Below, one piece after another: positions 11,644 through 22,640 of a stretch of DNA of 64,000 nt. The first letter of the stretch is position 1. Each line of letters begins with the position of its first letter. The DNA comes from Saururus chinensis (Eukaryota > Streptophyta > Magnoliopsida > Piperales > Saururaceae): NCBI GenBank assembly GCA_035235625.1, contig CP141140.1:14652685-14716684 (forward strand), written 5' to 3'. The translations under genes and the position numbers were made by a program. The notes under the pieces were generated by a model. The model saw nothing but the letters and a program-made list of their open reading frames with translations, had not been told where the DNA came from and ran no database searches.

Positions 11644-14587
11644 TCATATTGGGAAAGATAATTCAGCGTTTGTTGCATCAGAGCAAGATAATTCAGCGTT
11701 TGTTGCATCAGAGCCCGGATAATCCCTCAACCTACAATAATCTTGCTGGGCTGCCTCAAGCTCAACCTGAACCTTTTGCCATTCCTCCCATCTCTCCACC
11801 AACCCATCACCTTCAAGCATCTTTATAACCTCTGACATTTTTGGGCGATCTTCTGGGGAGCCCAGTGTGCAAAGAAGAGCTACCTGAATGATCTGCTCTA
11901 CTTCAGCTTCCACGTAGTTGCTTTGTACATCAGCATGCACCACCATGTCCAGTTTCTTCTCTCTGAGCAATCCTTTTACCTGCAAATATAATAATGAAAA
12001 CACGTATATGGCTTAAGGATACCCAAGTTAATTTAAACAGACGACATTTTAATCTCTTTTAGAACTCAAAAACTGTGTGATCGTTATCCATTGTTATCAC
12101 CCCCAAAATTGCTTCCTAAATCCTAATCCTCTCAAGGAAGGAATTATGTTATACCAGAGAGTGACAATCAAGTGCGGCCCACACTTTTTCTGTCCTTGTT
12201 CGTAGCTAAAATTAAAAATTGTTTTTTTTACCGCTAAGCATGAGCAGATTGTAGGAGGAGTCGACATGTAGCTAAAATTAAAAATTGTTTTTTTTTTTTA
12301 CCGCTAAGCATGACCAGATTGTAGGAAGAGTCGACATGTGGAGGGGGAGAAACATGGGATGGATCATGTTCCTATTTTTTTTTTCACCCCTTCCTAATGA
12401 TGTGGTAGCTTCCTTTTATTAGTCACCAAGGTGTGGTCTTCAAATCTGGTCACACTAGCTATAAAATTTGGTTCTGAGACACCCTTTGGGTATGCCCCTC
12501 CGCGGGGCAAAAAGTGGTTCAGCTATAATTTTTTTTTTTTTTAGTACAACCTTGCTTAGTTGTTTATGTAGCGAAGCTTGTGTCATAGGGTAGTGAAACG
12601 GACTATCTATGATACGTGTTGGGGCACATATATACAAAAGTGTTGTATACTAAGTGTGTATAGATTATAGGAACTGCCCCAACACAGAGGAGCCCGAGAA
12701 ACGCCTTCGTGCTCTAATACCACTTGTCATGGAGGCACCCGGAAAACGCCTACCGTATGACACTCACAAGGCCAATAGCCAAGCAAATAAGTCATTCTCA
12801 TCAAGGTCATGACCTTGTGCTATTCGACTAAGTGTCTAGCCCGCAAAGCCAAGCAACAAACCTGTCCCAAGGCTAACATGTGAACGAGCTGGGATATTTT
12901 CTAAGCGAGCTATCCGGAGGGGGATACCTCCTTACGATGCACGGGTCTAATTTAGGCAACTCAGTCATCCGAACAATTCATCTCAGCCAAGTGCATGCAA
13001 GGGTATTTGTTTCCAACACGACCATAAGGCCGGACGATCGCCCTGTAGTTCGGAGAGCCCTATCTCCCCACGAACGGGGCTCCTGGCATGATAGCTAATA
13101 ACAAAACAAGCATTCTTTGTCATTCGAGATAGCCGATTGAAAGACTATACATTATACCAACAGCTTATCATTTCAGCTCACCATGTCCTTCCTTATATAG
13201 CATAAGAGATTTTTTCTATTATGCTGGAGTAGCAGCCAAAGTGGCTGTACGAACATGATTTCTTCAAAGTTGGCCAAACGGCCCCAATACTATTTAGGGG
13301 GGAGGGGACATCTTAAGACTCCAAAGATGTGCTAGCTAACCATATGTCCCAACATAGCCAACTATATGGCGCATTATTACATGCATTTTATACAATGTTG
13401 TGCACAAATATCGCACAACGTTACAGGGTTCCTTATAACGCCTACATATAAAGTGTGTAACACTATGAGCAATTTTCACAATGCATACACATTTAATATA
13501 TAATACTTTTATACAATGTGTATACCCTAATACGTGTTACGAATAGTCCAATTCACTACCCGTGACAACTGGCTTCTTAAGGCCATAGTATGATGGTTTG
13601 TTTGCACGTGTGTGTCGTGTGTGTTGAGAGAGATAGTAGAGCTGAAGGTACATACCCAGTCCAGCAACATGACATCTTCATCATTGGCAAGCCGGGCCAG
13701 GTCAAATGCTCTTTGTCCAGTGACGAGTTCAAGAAGCATGATCCCGTAACCAAAAACATCAGTCTTCTCGGTAACTTTCCCCGTGGAGAGATATTCAGGG
13801 GCAATATGCCCAATGGTTCCACGGACGGCAGTTGTCACATGAGAATCATCCATGTGCATGAATTTAACAAGGCCAAAGTCACATACAACTGCCTCATAAT
13901 TTTCATCCAATAATATATTTGCTGCTTTTACATCACGATGGATAATCTTTGGGTCGCAATGATCATGCAAGTACGCGAGCCCCCTTGCCGACCCAAGTGC
14001 AATCCGCTTGCGCACAGGCCAACTAAGCGGGGGTACACTTGGTGGACGCTCTGAAAAAAGAAACAGTAGGTAGGGAAAACATAACTTCAGCTAGTTTACA
14101 CAACATGAACAACTTAAAAAATTTAGTGAGCACAAATACACAAACGAGAGAGAGAGAGAGAGAGGTCACAGGATTACCTCTCAAACGCGAGGCAACACTC
14201 CCATTGGCCATGTATGGATATACAAGCAGCCGTTCATTGCGGTTCACACAAAATCCACGAATTTGGAGAATGTTTCTGTGTGCAGGCTTGGTGCACATTT
14301 CCACCTCACTTTTAAACTGAAGCAGCGTGCCTAGGTGCCTTTCTTCTCTCATTCTCTTTATTGCCACCGATGAACCATCAGGAAGCCGCCCTTTGTACAC
14401 TTTGCCAAATCCACCTTTGCCCAATATGTTTCTATTACTGAAACTATATGTTGCAATACGTAATTCTTTTAGAGAGTATTCCTGGAGCCGACCTATATAA
14501 ACTTCTTTTCGAAATTCATCAATTTCTTTTGCAACTTCTTTTGTCTTCCTCTTCCAAAAGAATCTTTTATCTAAGGTAAACTTCTTT
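11644..14587 (-). CDS. SERK/LRR-II-type receptor kinase, kinase half only (5'-incomplete)
   Basis: Three minus-strand exons with good splice sites are visible: 14178-14587, 13656-14050 and 11644-11979. Exon 1 encodes a juxtamembrane stretch with [15 protein letters not shown], the P-loop [11 protein letters not shown], the VAIK lysine and [14 protein letters not shown]. Exon 2 starts [12 protein letters not shown] and carries [13 protein letters not shown], the DFG motif (CDFGLVK), the activation segment [21 protein letters not shown] and [21 protein letters not shown]. Exon 3 carries [31 protein letters not shown] and [17 protein letters not shown]. Exon borders match those of SERK genes, and all catalytic residues are present. 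No LRR, signal peptide or membrane exon is found upstream before the MULE at 17.1 kb; instead a LINE ORF1 lies 511 bp upstream. The C-terminal tail contains a 30-bp in-frame tandem duplication (11652-11708) that doubles SDATNAELS. It may be a truncated pseudogene, a receptor-like cytoplasmic kinase, or a gene split by insertions. Confidence 0.8.
12202..12336. repeat. 66-bp tandem duplication in the kinase intron
   Basis: Two adjacent copies begin at 12202 and 12268. Each runs GTAGCTAAAATTAAAAATTG, then a T-run, then a block with CCGCTAAGCATGA and GAGTCGACATG. They differ by a few substitutions and T-run length. They lie in the intron between kinase exons 2 and 3 and are non-coding. Confidence 0.85.
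12581..13567 (-). mobile_element. inverted-repeat-bounded LTR-like insertion in the kinase intron
   Basis: The left end (TGTCATAGGGTAGTG, about 75 bp) is an imperfect inverted copy of the right end (reverse complement TGTCACGGGTAGTG). Read on the minus strand, 13567-12725 looks like an LTR (TGTCACGGG to CCATGACA). It is followed two bases later by TGGTATTAGAGC (12722-12711), one mismatch from the initiator-Met primer-binding site TGGTATCAGAGC used by many copia elements. Beyond it lies a hairpin TGTTGGGGCA/TGCCCCAACA (about 12617-12682). No coding region or clear target duplication was found. Confidence 0.55.
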
Positions 14588-15098
14588 CTGTAAGGGTGAA
14601 AGTAAATTCAGAAATGCTTCTTCAACACTTTTTAGGATATAGAGAAATCATTTAATTCCCCATATTAAAAACCAGCAAGAACTAATCCTTATTAGTCTAC
14701 CCACAAAGAAAATGCAAAAACATTAAAAAAGAAAGCTTAGCCAGTGACATAATCAGTAAAAGAAGAATATATTATACAAACGAAGAAATGTTCAAACAAC
14801 TACATCAAATGGTCAATTACAATTACAGAGCTGTTCGATCACTGCTAATAAGATCTACTACGCTAAGAAGATTGATTGATTTGTTATCCAAATTTCTATG
14901 ACACGTCTAGTTTTCAAAAACCTACTTTCATCCCATATTTAATTAACTGATTTTTTTTTCAAACTGCTTCTTACCCCAAAGAGTGTATTAGATCATTTAA
15001 AAAGGCAAAAACGATTTGTGTGTGTTAATAATGATGCTGCGTTGGGTGTGTAACCAGAACAAGTGATTGCTAACAACATTAACATCCAGGTGAAGTAA
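14588..15098. other. gap between the kinase exons and LINE ORF1
   Basis: AT-rich sequence with no transmembrane-type exon on the minus strand, which is where a SERK membrane segment would be expected. A minus-strand acceptor (CTTACAG) at 14588-14594 shows that the kinase exon expects an upstream exon. Confidence 0.6.
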
Positions 15099-16610
15099 CT
15101 ACTTAAAGAAACTTGGACAATCATAACCCGCACACCTGATTGACGGAGACGGCTTTCCCGAGAATTTGAAATGACTGTTGTTTTCGGTAGCACCATATGC
15201 TTGCGTCTGCCTATCCTCCTGGTACCTTTGATTTTCTTTTCGATCATGGTCTCCACTCACTTCATCATTGTCATCATCATCATCTGCTTCTTCTTCCATT
15301 ATAGTTTTCTCCTTAAGATCCAGTTTAGAATCTAGATGATGGCATACATTGACCTGCAAGCTGTCAGCTTTGTCAAGCACATGTGTGCTGCTTTGTTCAC
15401 CTGTAGTCGGTTCAACTTCGACGCTGCTTCTATTCTTACTTGACTCCCCAATCATGCACAGGTTTACTACATGCTGGGATGAACTCTTGGTTATCGAATT
15501 ATTACTCAAATCCGCACATCTGAAAACAGGAACGGTTTGATATAATTTCTTTTCACTGACATGCTCTTCTAGACAATCTTCCCTTTTAGCTTCTGCATTT
15601 GGTTTTTCTAGATGAGAACCAACATTCACCACATCCTCTAGGGACTTGTCTGCTTCAGCACCAGCCTTGTTAAACTTGCAAATGCTTGTCGAGTGCCCAA
15701 GCCTCCTGCAACTAGCACAGTAGAACGGCAATTTTTCATAGCTGATATCTTGTAAAAATTCTGCCTCTCCAACAACAATCCTAACTCTGCGAGGAAGCTC
15801 TTTAAGAAGATCAACCTCCACACAGACTCTGGCCACATTTGTTCTGGACAAATTCTTTGTTGGACCATCTGTACAAACAACTCTCCCAACAACCGACGCA
15901 ATGGAGTGCAAAAGATCCTTTTCAAAGAAGGCCACGGGAAGCAGAGGGAATGAAATCCAGACAGCGGTCAGTGATGGCTCCTCTGCATCCGAAGTTCGGA
16001 AACTGGGGGTCCACTTAAACACCCTCATCAGATGCCCGTCAATGAACCATCGGCTCCTCAGCCAAACGCAAATCATATCTGCTTCATTGTCCAGTCTAAC
16101 AAGGACATGCTTGCTATCCAGCAATGTGATTGACCAAAGGCCCTTCAGTTTCCATTCCCTGCCAACCCATGCTCTGATCAGCTCCAAGCTCGGCCTACGG
16201 CGAGGAAACTTCCCAACAAGAGAAAATTCGAACTTCTTAGAGGCTGCATCAATGTCAGACTGTTCAAGGAAGACAACAGGCTCACTTTCATGACTTGGAA
16301 CCTTCCTTGCAGGCGATTTCCCAAATGCAGTGGCTTTGGCACCAGAATGTTCAGTAGTGGGGGCAGCAGAAACTTTCTTTGGGCTTTGGATCTTAACATA
16401 ATCAAGAGCAGGTTTAGCTGCAGGAGCTGGATTCTGGGTAGCAATTTTGGATGCAGAATAGAAGGACCGAAGCACCCAAGCCTTTGTGGAAGATCTGCCA
16501 TCTTTATTCGCCTTTGGCGAGGGCGGGAGGCCTGCAACCTCAAGGCCAAGACTCTGTGCGTGGTATATAGTGGATTGATTTGCGATTCTGCTAATTAAGT
16601 TCATAGTCAT
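15099..16610 (-). CDS. LINE-type ORF1 protein, DUF4283 plus CCHC zinc knuckle
   Basis: The uninterrupted frame gives 503 residues from the ATG at 16610; in-frame codons to 16637 precede it without an ATG. An Ala/Pro/Lys-rich N-terminus leads into a DUF4283-type region (about residues 120-255) with FSLVGKFPRRRPSLELIRAW, KGLWSITLLDSKHVLVRL, SRWFIDGHLMRVFKW and LTAVWISFPLLP. A zinc knuckle follows (CASCRRLGHSTSIC, C-x2-C-x4-H-x4-C). The C-terminal third is low-complexity and acidic, with a run of Glu/Asp near residue 455. This is the nucleic-acid-binding ORF1 layout of plant L1-like retrotransposons; no endonuclease or reverse transcriptase follows. The frame is intact while its sister at 9-10 kb is broken. 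It lies in the same orientation just upstream of the kinase exons. It could be a recent retrotransposon remnant or a domesticated gene; expression is unknown. Confidence 0.8.
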   Translation of the reverse strand: MTMNLISRIANQSTIYHAQSLGLEVAGLPPSPKANKDGRSSTKAWVLRSFYSASKIATQNPAPAAKPALDYVKIQSPKKVSAAPTTEHSGAKATAFGKSPARKVPSHESEPVVFLEQSDIDAASKKFEFSLVGKFPRRRPSLELIRAWVGREWKLKGLWSITLLDSKHVLVRLDNEADMICVWLRSRWFIDGHLMRVFKWTPSFRTSDAEEPSLTAVWISFPLLPVAFFEKDLLHSIASVVGRVVCTDGPTKNLSRTNVARVCVEVDLLKELPRRVRIVVGEAEFLQDISYEKLPFYCASCRRLGHSTSICKFNKAGAEADKSLEDVVNVGSHLEKPNAEAKREDCLEEHVSEKKLYQTVPVFRCADLSNNSITKSSSQHVVNLCMIGESSKNRSSVEVEPTTGEQSSTHVLDKADSLQVNVCHHLDSKLDLKEKTIMEEEADDDDDNDEVSGDHDRKENQRYQEDRQTQAYGATENNSHFKFSGKPSPSIRCAGYDCPSFFK

Positions 16611-16890
16611 GGCTCTCTGAAAACCATTGCAAAGCAAATGGTGCTATTGATTACCACCCAGTCTTGAAGAAGCGTTAAAAGGCAATTTAGTTGTTCTTCC
16701 GTGATCCTTCTAATCAGAATGCGAACACTTGCCGTGAAATTTCCAATTGCGCCGCCTTGGCCCAATGGAAAAGCAATTTTAACGCGGTTTGTACTTGTAG
16801 AGTCAAGGGGGACGAAGAGGAAAGAGATATCCCACCCACCTGTGGAAGGCCCTCTGTCGCCTTTGTCCGTCTCCCTCCTCTTTCGAGGAA
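16611..16890 (-). repeat. 5' leader shared by the two LINE ORF1 copies
   Basis: The DNA upstream of ORF1 matches 9780-10040, for example GCGGTTTGTACTTGTNGAGTCAAGG. Short open frames here (16691-17100) are fortuitous. The shared leader shows that the duplicated unit includes non-coding 5' sequence, as expected of near-full-length 5' ends or a segmental copy. Confidence 0.65.
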
Positions 16891-17110
16891 AAGGTGTCCC
16901 TCAACACTCCAAAAGCTTCGAATTAATAAGTTCGATAACCCAAAAGTCCAAACAGGAAAGTAGACTGGAGTTCGGTTGCTTCCTCTTACGTTCATCGTAT
17001 TCATTATTAGAAGGCAATATCGGTATGAATGCCCGCATCGATATAGGTACACGTCGATAAAGGCATATATTAAAACGGGCGTAAAACCTATAATATACAT
17101 AATAAAAATT

Positions 17111-17455
17111 GAGAAAATTATTTAATTAATAATTTTAAGAAATTATTTACTAATTTGAATTAATTTTGAAAATATTTCTCAAAGTAATGTTATTTTTTTC
17201 CACGTTGGTGCCTACATGTATTTTTTTAAAAAAAAATTAGATGAAGGACGAAATCAAGTTTAAGTTAATTTTATCCTTCTAAATGACGAAATCGGTTTAA
17301 CAGTTTATAATATTTAACCCAATTACGATATCATCCTTTAGAAGGACGAAATTAAATTAAGGCAATTTTATCCTTCTAAACGACGAAATTACCGCACTTA
17401 GCCAATTCCGCAGTTAGCTTCTGAGATTAAAGATGATTTCATTCTTTTAAAGGAT
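17111..17455 (+). repeat. MULE left terminal inverted repeat
   Basis: The reverse complement of 27755-28071 matches this segment at most positions. It contains several copies of GACGAAAT and its complement and can itself fold. Confidence 0.8.
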
Positions 17456-17779
17456 GACTTAAGTTAATTTTATCCTTTTAAATAACGAAATCATGTAACT
17501 TGGCAACTCTAGACGAAATAAGCGGCTTACGTAAAAAAATAAAAATAAATTAAATTTTTAAAAAAATTATTTTAAACTAACTTTAACACATGTACATATT
17601 CATTCATTCAATATGTACACAATTTCATTCATTCCACACATTCCATGCATAACAAAGATAACATTAAAGTTATTAACATCAACTAATAAAAACAAACATA
17701 AAATAGAAATATTTATCAAATATATTACATCACATATTGAAAAATATTTAGTTTAAAAGAAACATATAACAAAGTTAAT

Positions 17780-19840
17780 GTCACAATCTCCTACGTCCTT
17801 GACTTCGACCTCGATGGTGTTGTACGAGCTCCTCCTCATGATCTGCCTGCTCCGGCTCTAGCTCTGGCTCCGGCTCAGCATAAGTAATAGATGGTTTAAT
17901 ACGAGCTAGCCAATGTTATCTATAATATAAAATCGGATCCGGCTGAGCTACATGTGCAGTGACCGGAAATGATGAACGGGGAGGAGAGCTATGCACTACT
18001 GATGAAAATGGAATATCATGGAATGAATCGTGCATCAACTGTGTTTGAGAGGCCTTATCGACAAGATAATCTCTATGAACATCCGTAATCACCGACTGAA
18101 GCAGTGGCAAGCTACGAATGACATCATCATGCTCCCTAAGCACCGACTAACATGTTGTTAATAAGACATCGCCCGAAGTATAGGTGTTAATTGCGTCAGT
18201 CAAATGCGCATGCATATGTCGAACTAGACGAAGCTATAAAAAAAAAATTAAAAATTAGATAAATAATTAATAAGAAGTAAGAAAATAATATTTGCCTTAA
18301 TTAACAAAGTTATACTTACTAAAGTTGCCTCAGACGCTCCTCTAAGCTGATATGTCATCTCCTCTACATCATCGCGCGGTAAAATATATCATCCTGTAAT
18401 CGGTAAACACCACTACATATATGCGCTATGAACATCGAGCGATGTCGTAGTCATCTCCCCTCTGATAACAATGGCTCTCCTATCCTCCCATCGAGCTATA
18501 TATGATGCATGATGTAAAGCCCAGTCGGTAATATGGCAGCCCTATCGAGTGATGCGATGGACAAACTCGACAGTAGAAGGTGGGACCCCTTGCTCCAGGT
18601 TAAACTAGAGCATTACACGATCCGGCACATACATCTCTACAATCTCGTAACATATCAATAGCGTTTGAGATAGCCACACCTCTCGACCGTCGGTGCATAT
18701 AAGAGGTAACGCAACCAATACTTCCAGTGAGTACGGCTGCCAAATAACCTATACAATATATAAATATAATTTAGTTTAAATAACCTTACATATTTTATAA
18801 TCATTACAAAAAATGTGCAACACGGCAATAAAATTACCTGATATGGCCGCTAGTGGTCTAACTCCCCTCTATATAATCGGAGGACTCCTTGTGGATTTTA
18901 GGTTCTCTTTTTCCGAACATTCCACCTTAAGGAGTTAAATTTAAAAAATGAGTTCGACATATGTAAATAAAACCCTCCTAAAAAAATTAAGTGTTAAACA
19001 TAAATACAGCTAGCCTACCTCGCTCCTAATGGAGCACCCTCGACTAAGTGACTCATCTCAATACTTGGTCATCCGACGAATAAATGCTCTCACGACCATA
19101 GCTATGTCAAAAAATATGATAACAATTATTAAATAAAATTAAGGAATTATACATGCAAAAAAATATTTAAAGTTACGAATTCATTTACCTGAAGAAGGGT
19201 CAGACAACCTGCAATCCCCGAGGCCATGGCCTGGCATGCTTTCCCTAACTCTCGGTATAAAAAATGCAAGAGTAGCACTGCCCCATGAATAAGCACCTGC
19301 GGTGTCAAAGTCCGCAAGGAGGGAGAAATATGTCATGTGTACATGGCTACTCATGGTATTCGCAAATATTGTGGCTCCAAGTAAATGTAGTAAATAAGTC
19401 TATGGATGCTGCTCGACCACTATCTCCGTAGCATCGGCTAGGAACTCACAAAACTCATGTAAGAGCCATCAAATGCTCACTCGACTACCACGCATCACTG
19501 TAGTAGGAGGAGCTCTACCAAGGAGTCTAACTAATATGTCTACATGACCTCCTCCTCTTGTCGTGCCCATCACCGCATGTCCATCAATGCGAAGTCCTAA
19601 AAGAACTGCCACATCCATGAGAGTGATGGACATCTCTCCATAGGGTAGGTGAAACGTTTGTGACTCCCTCCTCCATCTCTCGACAAGAGCTGTCAATAAA
19701 GGCCGATCGAGACAGACGTATTGTAGATGAATAAAATGCCCAAATCCCACTCGCTCGATATAGGGTAGCATACGATCTTCCACAGGCCAATGATAGAGAT
19801 ATTTTAAATGTTTGGTGCACTCAAGGCACCCGGGGTCCTA
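17780..19840 (-). pseudogene. plant mobile domain (PMD, MAIN-like) gene carried by the MULE
   Basis: The best exon (19838 downward) starts after an acceptor at TTATAG and encodes GFGHFIHLQYVCLDRPLLTALVERWRR-type sequence. TFHLPYGEMSITLMDVAVLLGLRIDG follows, the core of the plant mobile domain (PF10536 type). Past 19469 the frame continues (LLHEFCEFLADATEIVV, AGAYSWGSATLAFF) but contains two stop codons. Downstream pieces at 18900-19100 and 17916-18143 look like further exons and a C-terminal tail. Such domains are often carried by MULEs. With stops and no clean start, it is a pseudogene. Confidence 0.7.
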
Positions 19841-20107
19841 TAATAAATTTAAAAATTATAACCCATAGTACTATATCCTCCAAAAAAATGAATCAAATTT
19901 TAAAAAGAGTTATCATACCTCTCATCTCCAGATAGCAACCGACCTATGTGACTCATGTTGTACGACTACAGAATCATCAATCGGGCCTAGCCCGTAAGAA
20001 GGCTCTACATGATCCATATGATCTGCGGAGAATTAAGAGCATATCATCAATCGTTATGAACATATAATCATACCTAAAATAGAGAATAAATAAAGAGATT
20101 AATTATA

Positions 20108-20380
20108 TGTTTACCAATCAACAGGAGGGTTTCTACACGATTTACTATTGTGCCCACTTTGTTTACACCTCCCGCATTTATATCCTCCTCTACCATCTCT
20201 CTCCATAGTTCTACGGTCCATTATATTCTTAATGTGAACAGACCGTGGGCGACTAGGTTGCCTTGTTGCTTTCAAATGGTATAACATAAAAGGTATATCC
20301 CTCTCCCAATACTCTCGACTACGAGGAGAATAAAATTCTACGGAGTACACATTTTTATAAGTGGAAGATGTGTAAAACAG
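20108..20380 (-). pseudogene. MULE transposase C-terminal fragment with CCHC zinc knuckle
   Basis: The open minus-strand frame runs from the LTR-B junction (20380) to a stop near 20108. It encodes YTSSTYKNVYSVEFY-type sequence, then RPRSVHIKNIMDRR and the knuckle CGRCKQSGHNSKSC (C-x2-C-x4-H-x4-C). This arrangement is the usual tail of MuDR/MULE transposases after the SWIM domain. It is cut at its 5' side by the LTR-B insertion. In-frame reading across the empty site reaches a stop on the far side, so the catalytic part is lost or was separated by an intron. Confidence 0.7.
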
Positions 20381-21424
20381 TTGTAAGATCCCTGATCTTA
20401 AACTGGTTTATTTTAATGATTACTTATCGGTTATTGTGTAGTTAAAGCGTTTTTTGATTTATTCGGTGGTTTCAAAAATAAATGGGATTTCTTATGGTTT
20501 AAATCAAAATCAAATTTATAATTATTGGTTTTAAGTATTTTTGGGTCAAATCTGAATTTTTGGAATTTTTCTAATTTTTCACTAATTTTCTGAAATTTAG
20601 GGTTTGGCACCCCTGTGGGCCCCACTGGCAAAATTGAGGTTTTTGGACCAAATTAACCCAGACATCAACACAAGCTTTTATAAAAAAAATTCATAATTTT
20701 TTTAGGTTTAATTAGTGTTCAAATGGTCAAAATACCCATTTTTAGCCTAAATTTCTATTCATACCCCACTAATTATTAATGTACACCCCAAGCCCTACTA
20801 TAAATAGAAAGGGCTGAACCATTTCCATTTTGGGAATAGGCTGGGAGAGGGTGATTAAGACCTAGTTCCCTAATTAGGCCCAAATTAGAATGAGATTAAG
20901 GTATGTTTTCTTTAATCAAGCCTAAATCCTAGGTTTTCTTCTAATTCATTCTTAATCTATCATTTCCCCTTTGATTTGATTTGATTTCAAACATCAAAAT
21001 CACTGATTTACTCCCTTACTTCAAACCCTACTTCAATGTTAAACTGATTTTTAATGGAGTTTAACTTAAACTCTATGTTTTTGGAAGGTTTCCAAGAAGG
21101 GTGAAGGTCAAATCCGAACCTAATTAAGTGATAAGGTAATGGGTCTTTAAAATCTCAGTTTTCCTATGGTAAAAATCTCAATTTTTATGGTTTATTTGGA
21201 ATGGGTTTACTTGATTTAGTGCTCTAATGGTGGGATTAGTAAATGTTAATTTCTTGTCCCGATTTCTTAAGAGTTTTGTCTTAATATGATGTAGATTAGT
21301 TTTTTGGAAGGTATGATGGAATTTTAATGGCATTTGAGTTGTTAGATGAAGATTTTAAGTTGTATCAATGGAGTTTCGGTTTGAAATTTTGAAATGAAGA
21401 AGAAGGTCGAATCTGCCTTGTTGG

Positions 21425-21546
21425 CGTTTGAACGGCCCTCCAAGGCGTTCGAACGGCCCTCTAAGGCGTTCGAATGGCAACACTGTATTTTTAGAAAATT
21501 TCTTGTTTAGCCGATCGAACGGCCCTAGAGGGCATTCGAACGGCTA
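21425..21546. repeat. cluster of GTTCGAACGG words in LTR-B
   Basis: Five copies of a TTCGAACGG-like word occur with spacers such as CCCTCCAAGG and CCCTAGAGGG. CGTTCGAACG is itself a palindrome. Similar words occur at about 1748-1850 in the unrelated LTR inside LTR-A. Confidence 0.7.
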
Positions 21547-22439
21547 CACTGCAGAAATTGACCATTGTATGTATGTTGTTTATTTTGATGTCTCTACTTT
21601 GAAATATCATTTTTATGTTTATGTGGAGTGTTTTGAGCCAGAGTAAGCTACTGGAATAGCATACTATTGATGTTTAGAAGTTGTGGTATATATTTAAAGT
21701 TATGTGAAATGGCTTATAGTTGGATATATTTGTTGGAATTGCTATCTTAAAGATATGAGTGGTTGATTCCCTATGGTTAAGCATGTTTTCAGTAGAGTTA
21801 CAGCATGCTAATGGACTGATATGTCATTATAAGATGTGGTTAAATGATGTGTGAATGTTAGTGTAACGACCCGACCCAAGCCGGGCCCACAAAATCACTG
21901 ATAGGAATTTGAAATTTTCCTTAAGCCAGGAATCATCGTCTGAGTGCGAGAGGTACAACGTTCGCCTACGCACTACGGAGCTTAAGGCTTCCTCGTACGT
22001 AGACTTAGGTTGTAACGACCATTTACACACAACGAAGCTTCATAGTTCGTCGCGTGTAAAATAGAATAAAACATATTATTTATAATGATTGGATCGGGCC
22101 AACGTTGCCTTGCCGTTGGTTGCCTACATACGTATTGGATATTATTCCAATACGATCGGATCCGAACGTAATTCTGCCTAACGACTACTACACACAACAA
22201 GCATCACAAAATCGTATAACATACGTATCTCCGAATATTTAATCGGAAGTGTAAATCGGAGTCAAGCGGAAGTTAATAAATTAACGAAATCATACGTCTC
22301 GCTCTACCATAGAGCGGGATTAAAATCACATACACATATCTCGCTCCATTACTGAATTGAGACTGAGCACATCAACCGGCTCGCTCTATCACTGAGCCGA
22401 GACCGGACACACACACACACGTCTTGCTCTACCCTAGAG

Positions 22440-22640
22440 CAAGACATCACACTTCATAACATATAAGCGCACATCATAGCATATAAGCTCACATCATGAC
22501 ATATAAACACGTATCATGGCATAGCACACATCATGGCATAACACACATCATGGCATATAAACATGTATCATGACATAGCACACATCATGGCATAACACGC
22601 ATTATGGCATATAAACACGTATCATGGCATAGCACACACA
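22440..22640. repeat. degenerate tandem array of CATCATGGCATA words
   Basis: Units combine ACACATCATGGCATA and AAACACGTATCATGGCATAG, with a higher-order period near 60 bp and about three copies. It lies within solo LTR-C and is non-coding. Confidence 0.75.

Noticed and set aside
13590-13913. Plus-strand 107-residue frame opposite kinase exon 2
   Set aside because: It is antisense to an exon with all kinase motifs.
22440-22640. Possible CRISPR-like array
   Set aside because: Units are adjacent and degenerate without unique spacers, lie inside a plant solo LTR, and CRISPR does not occur in plant nuclear DNA.
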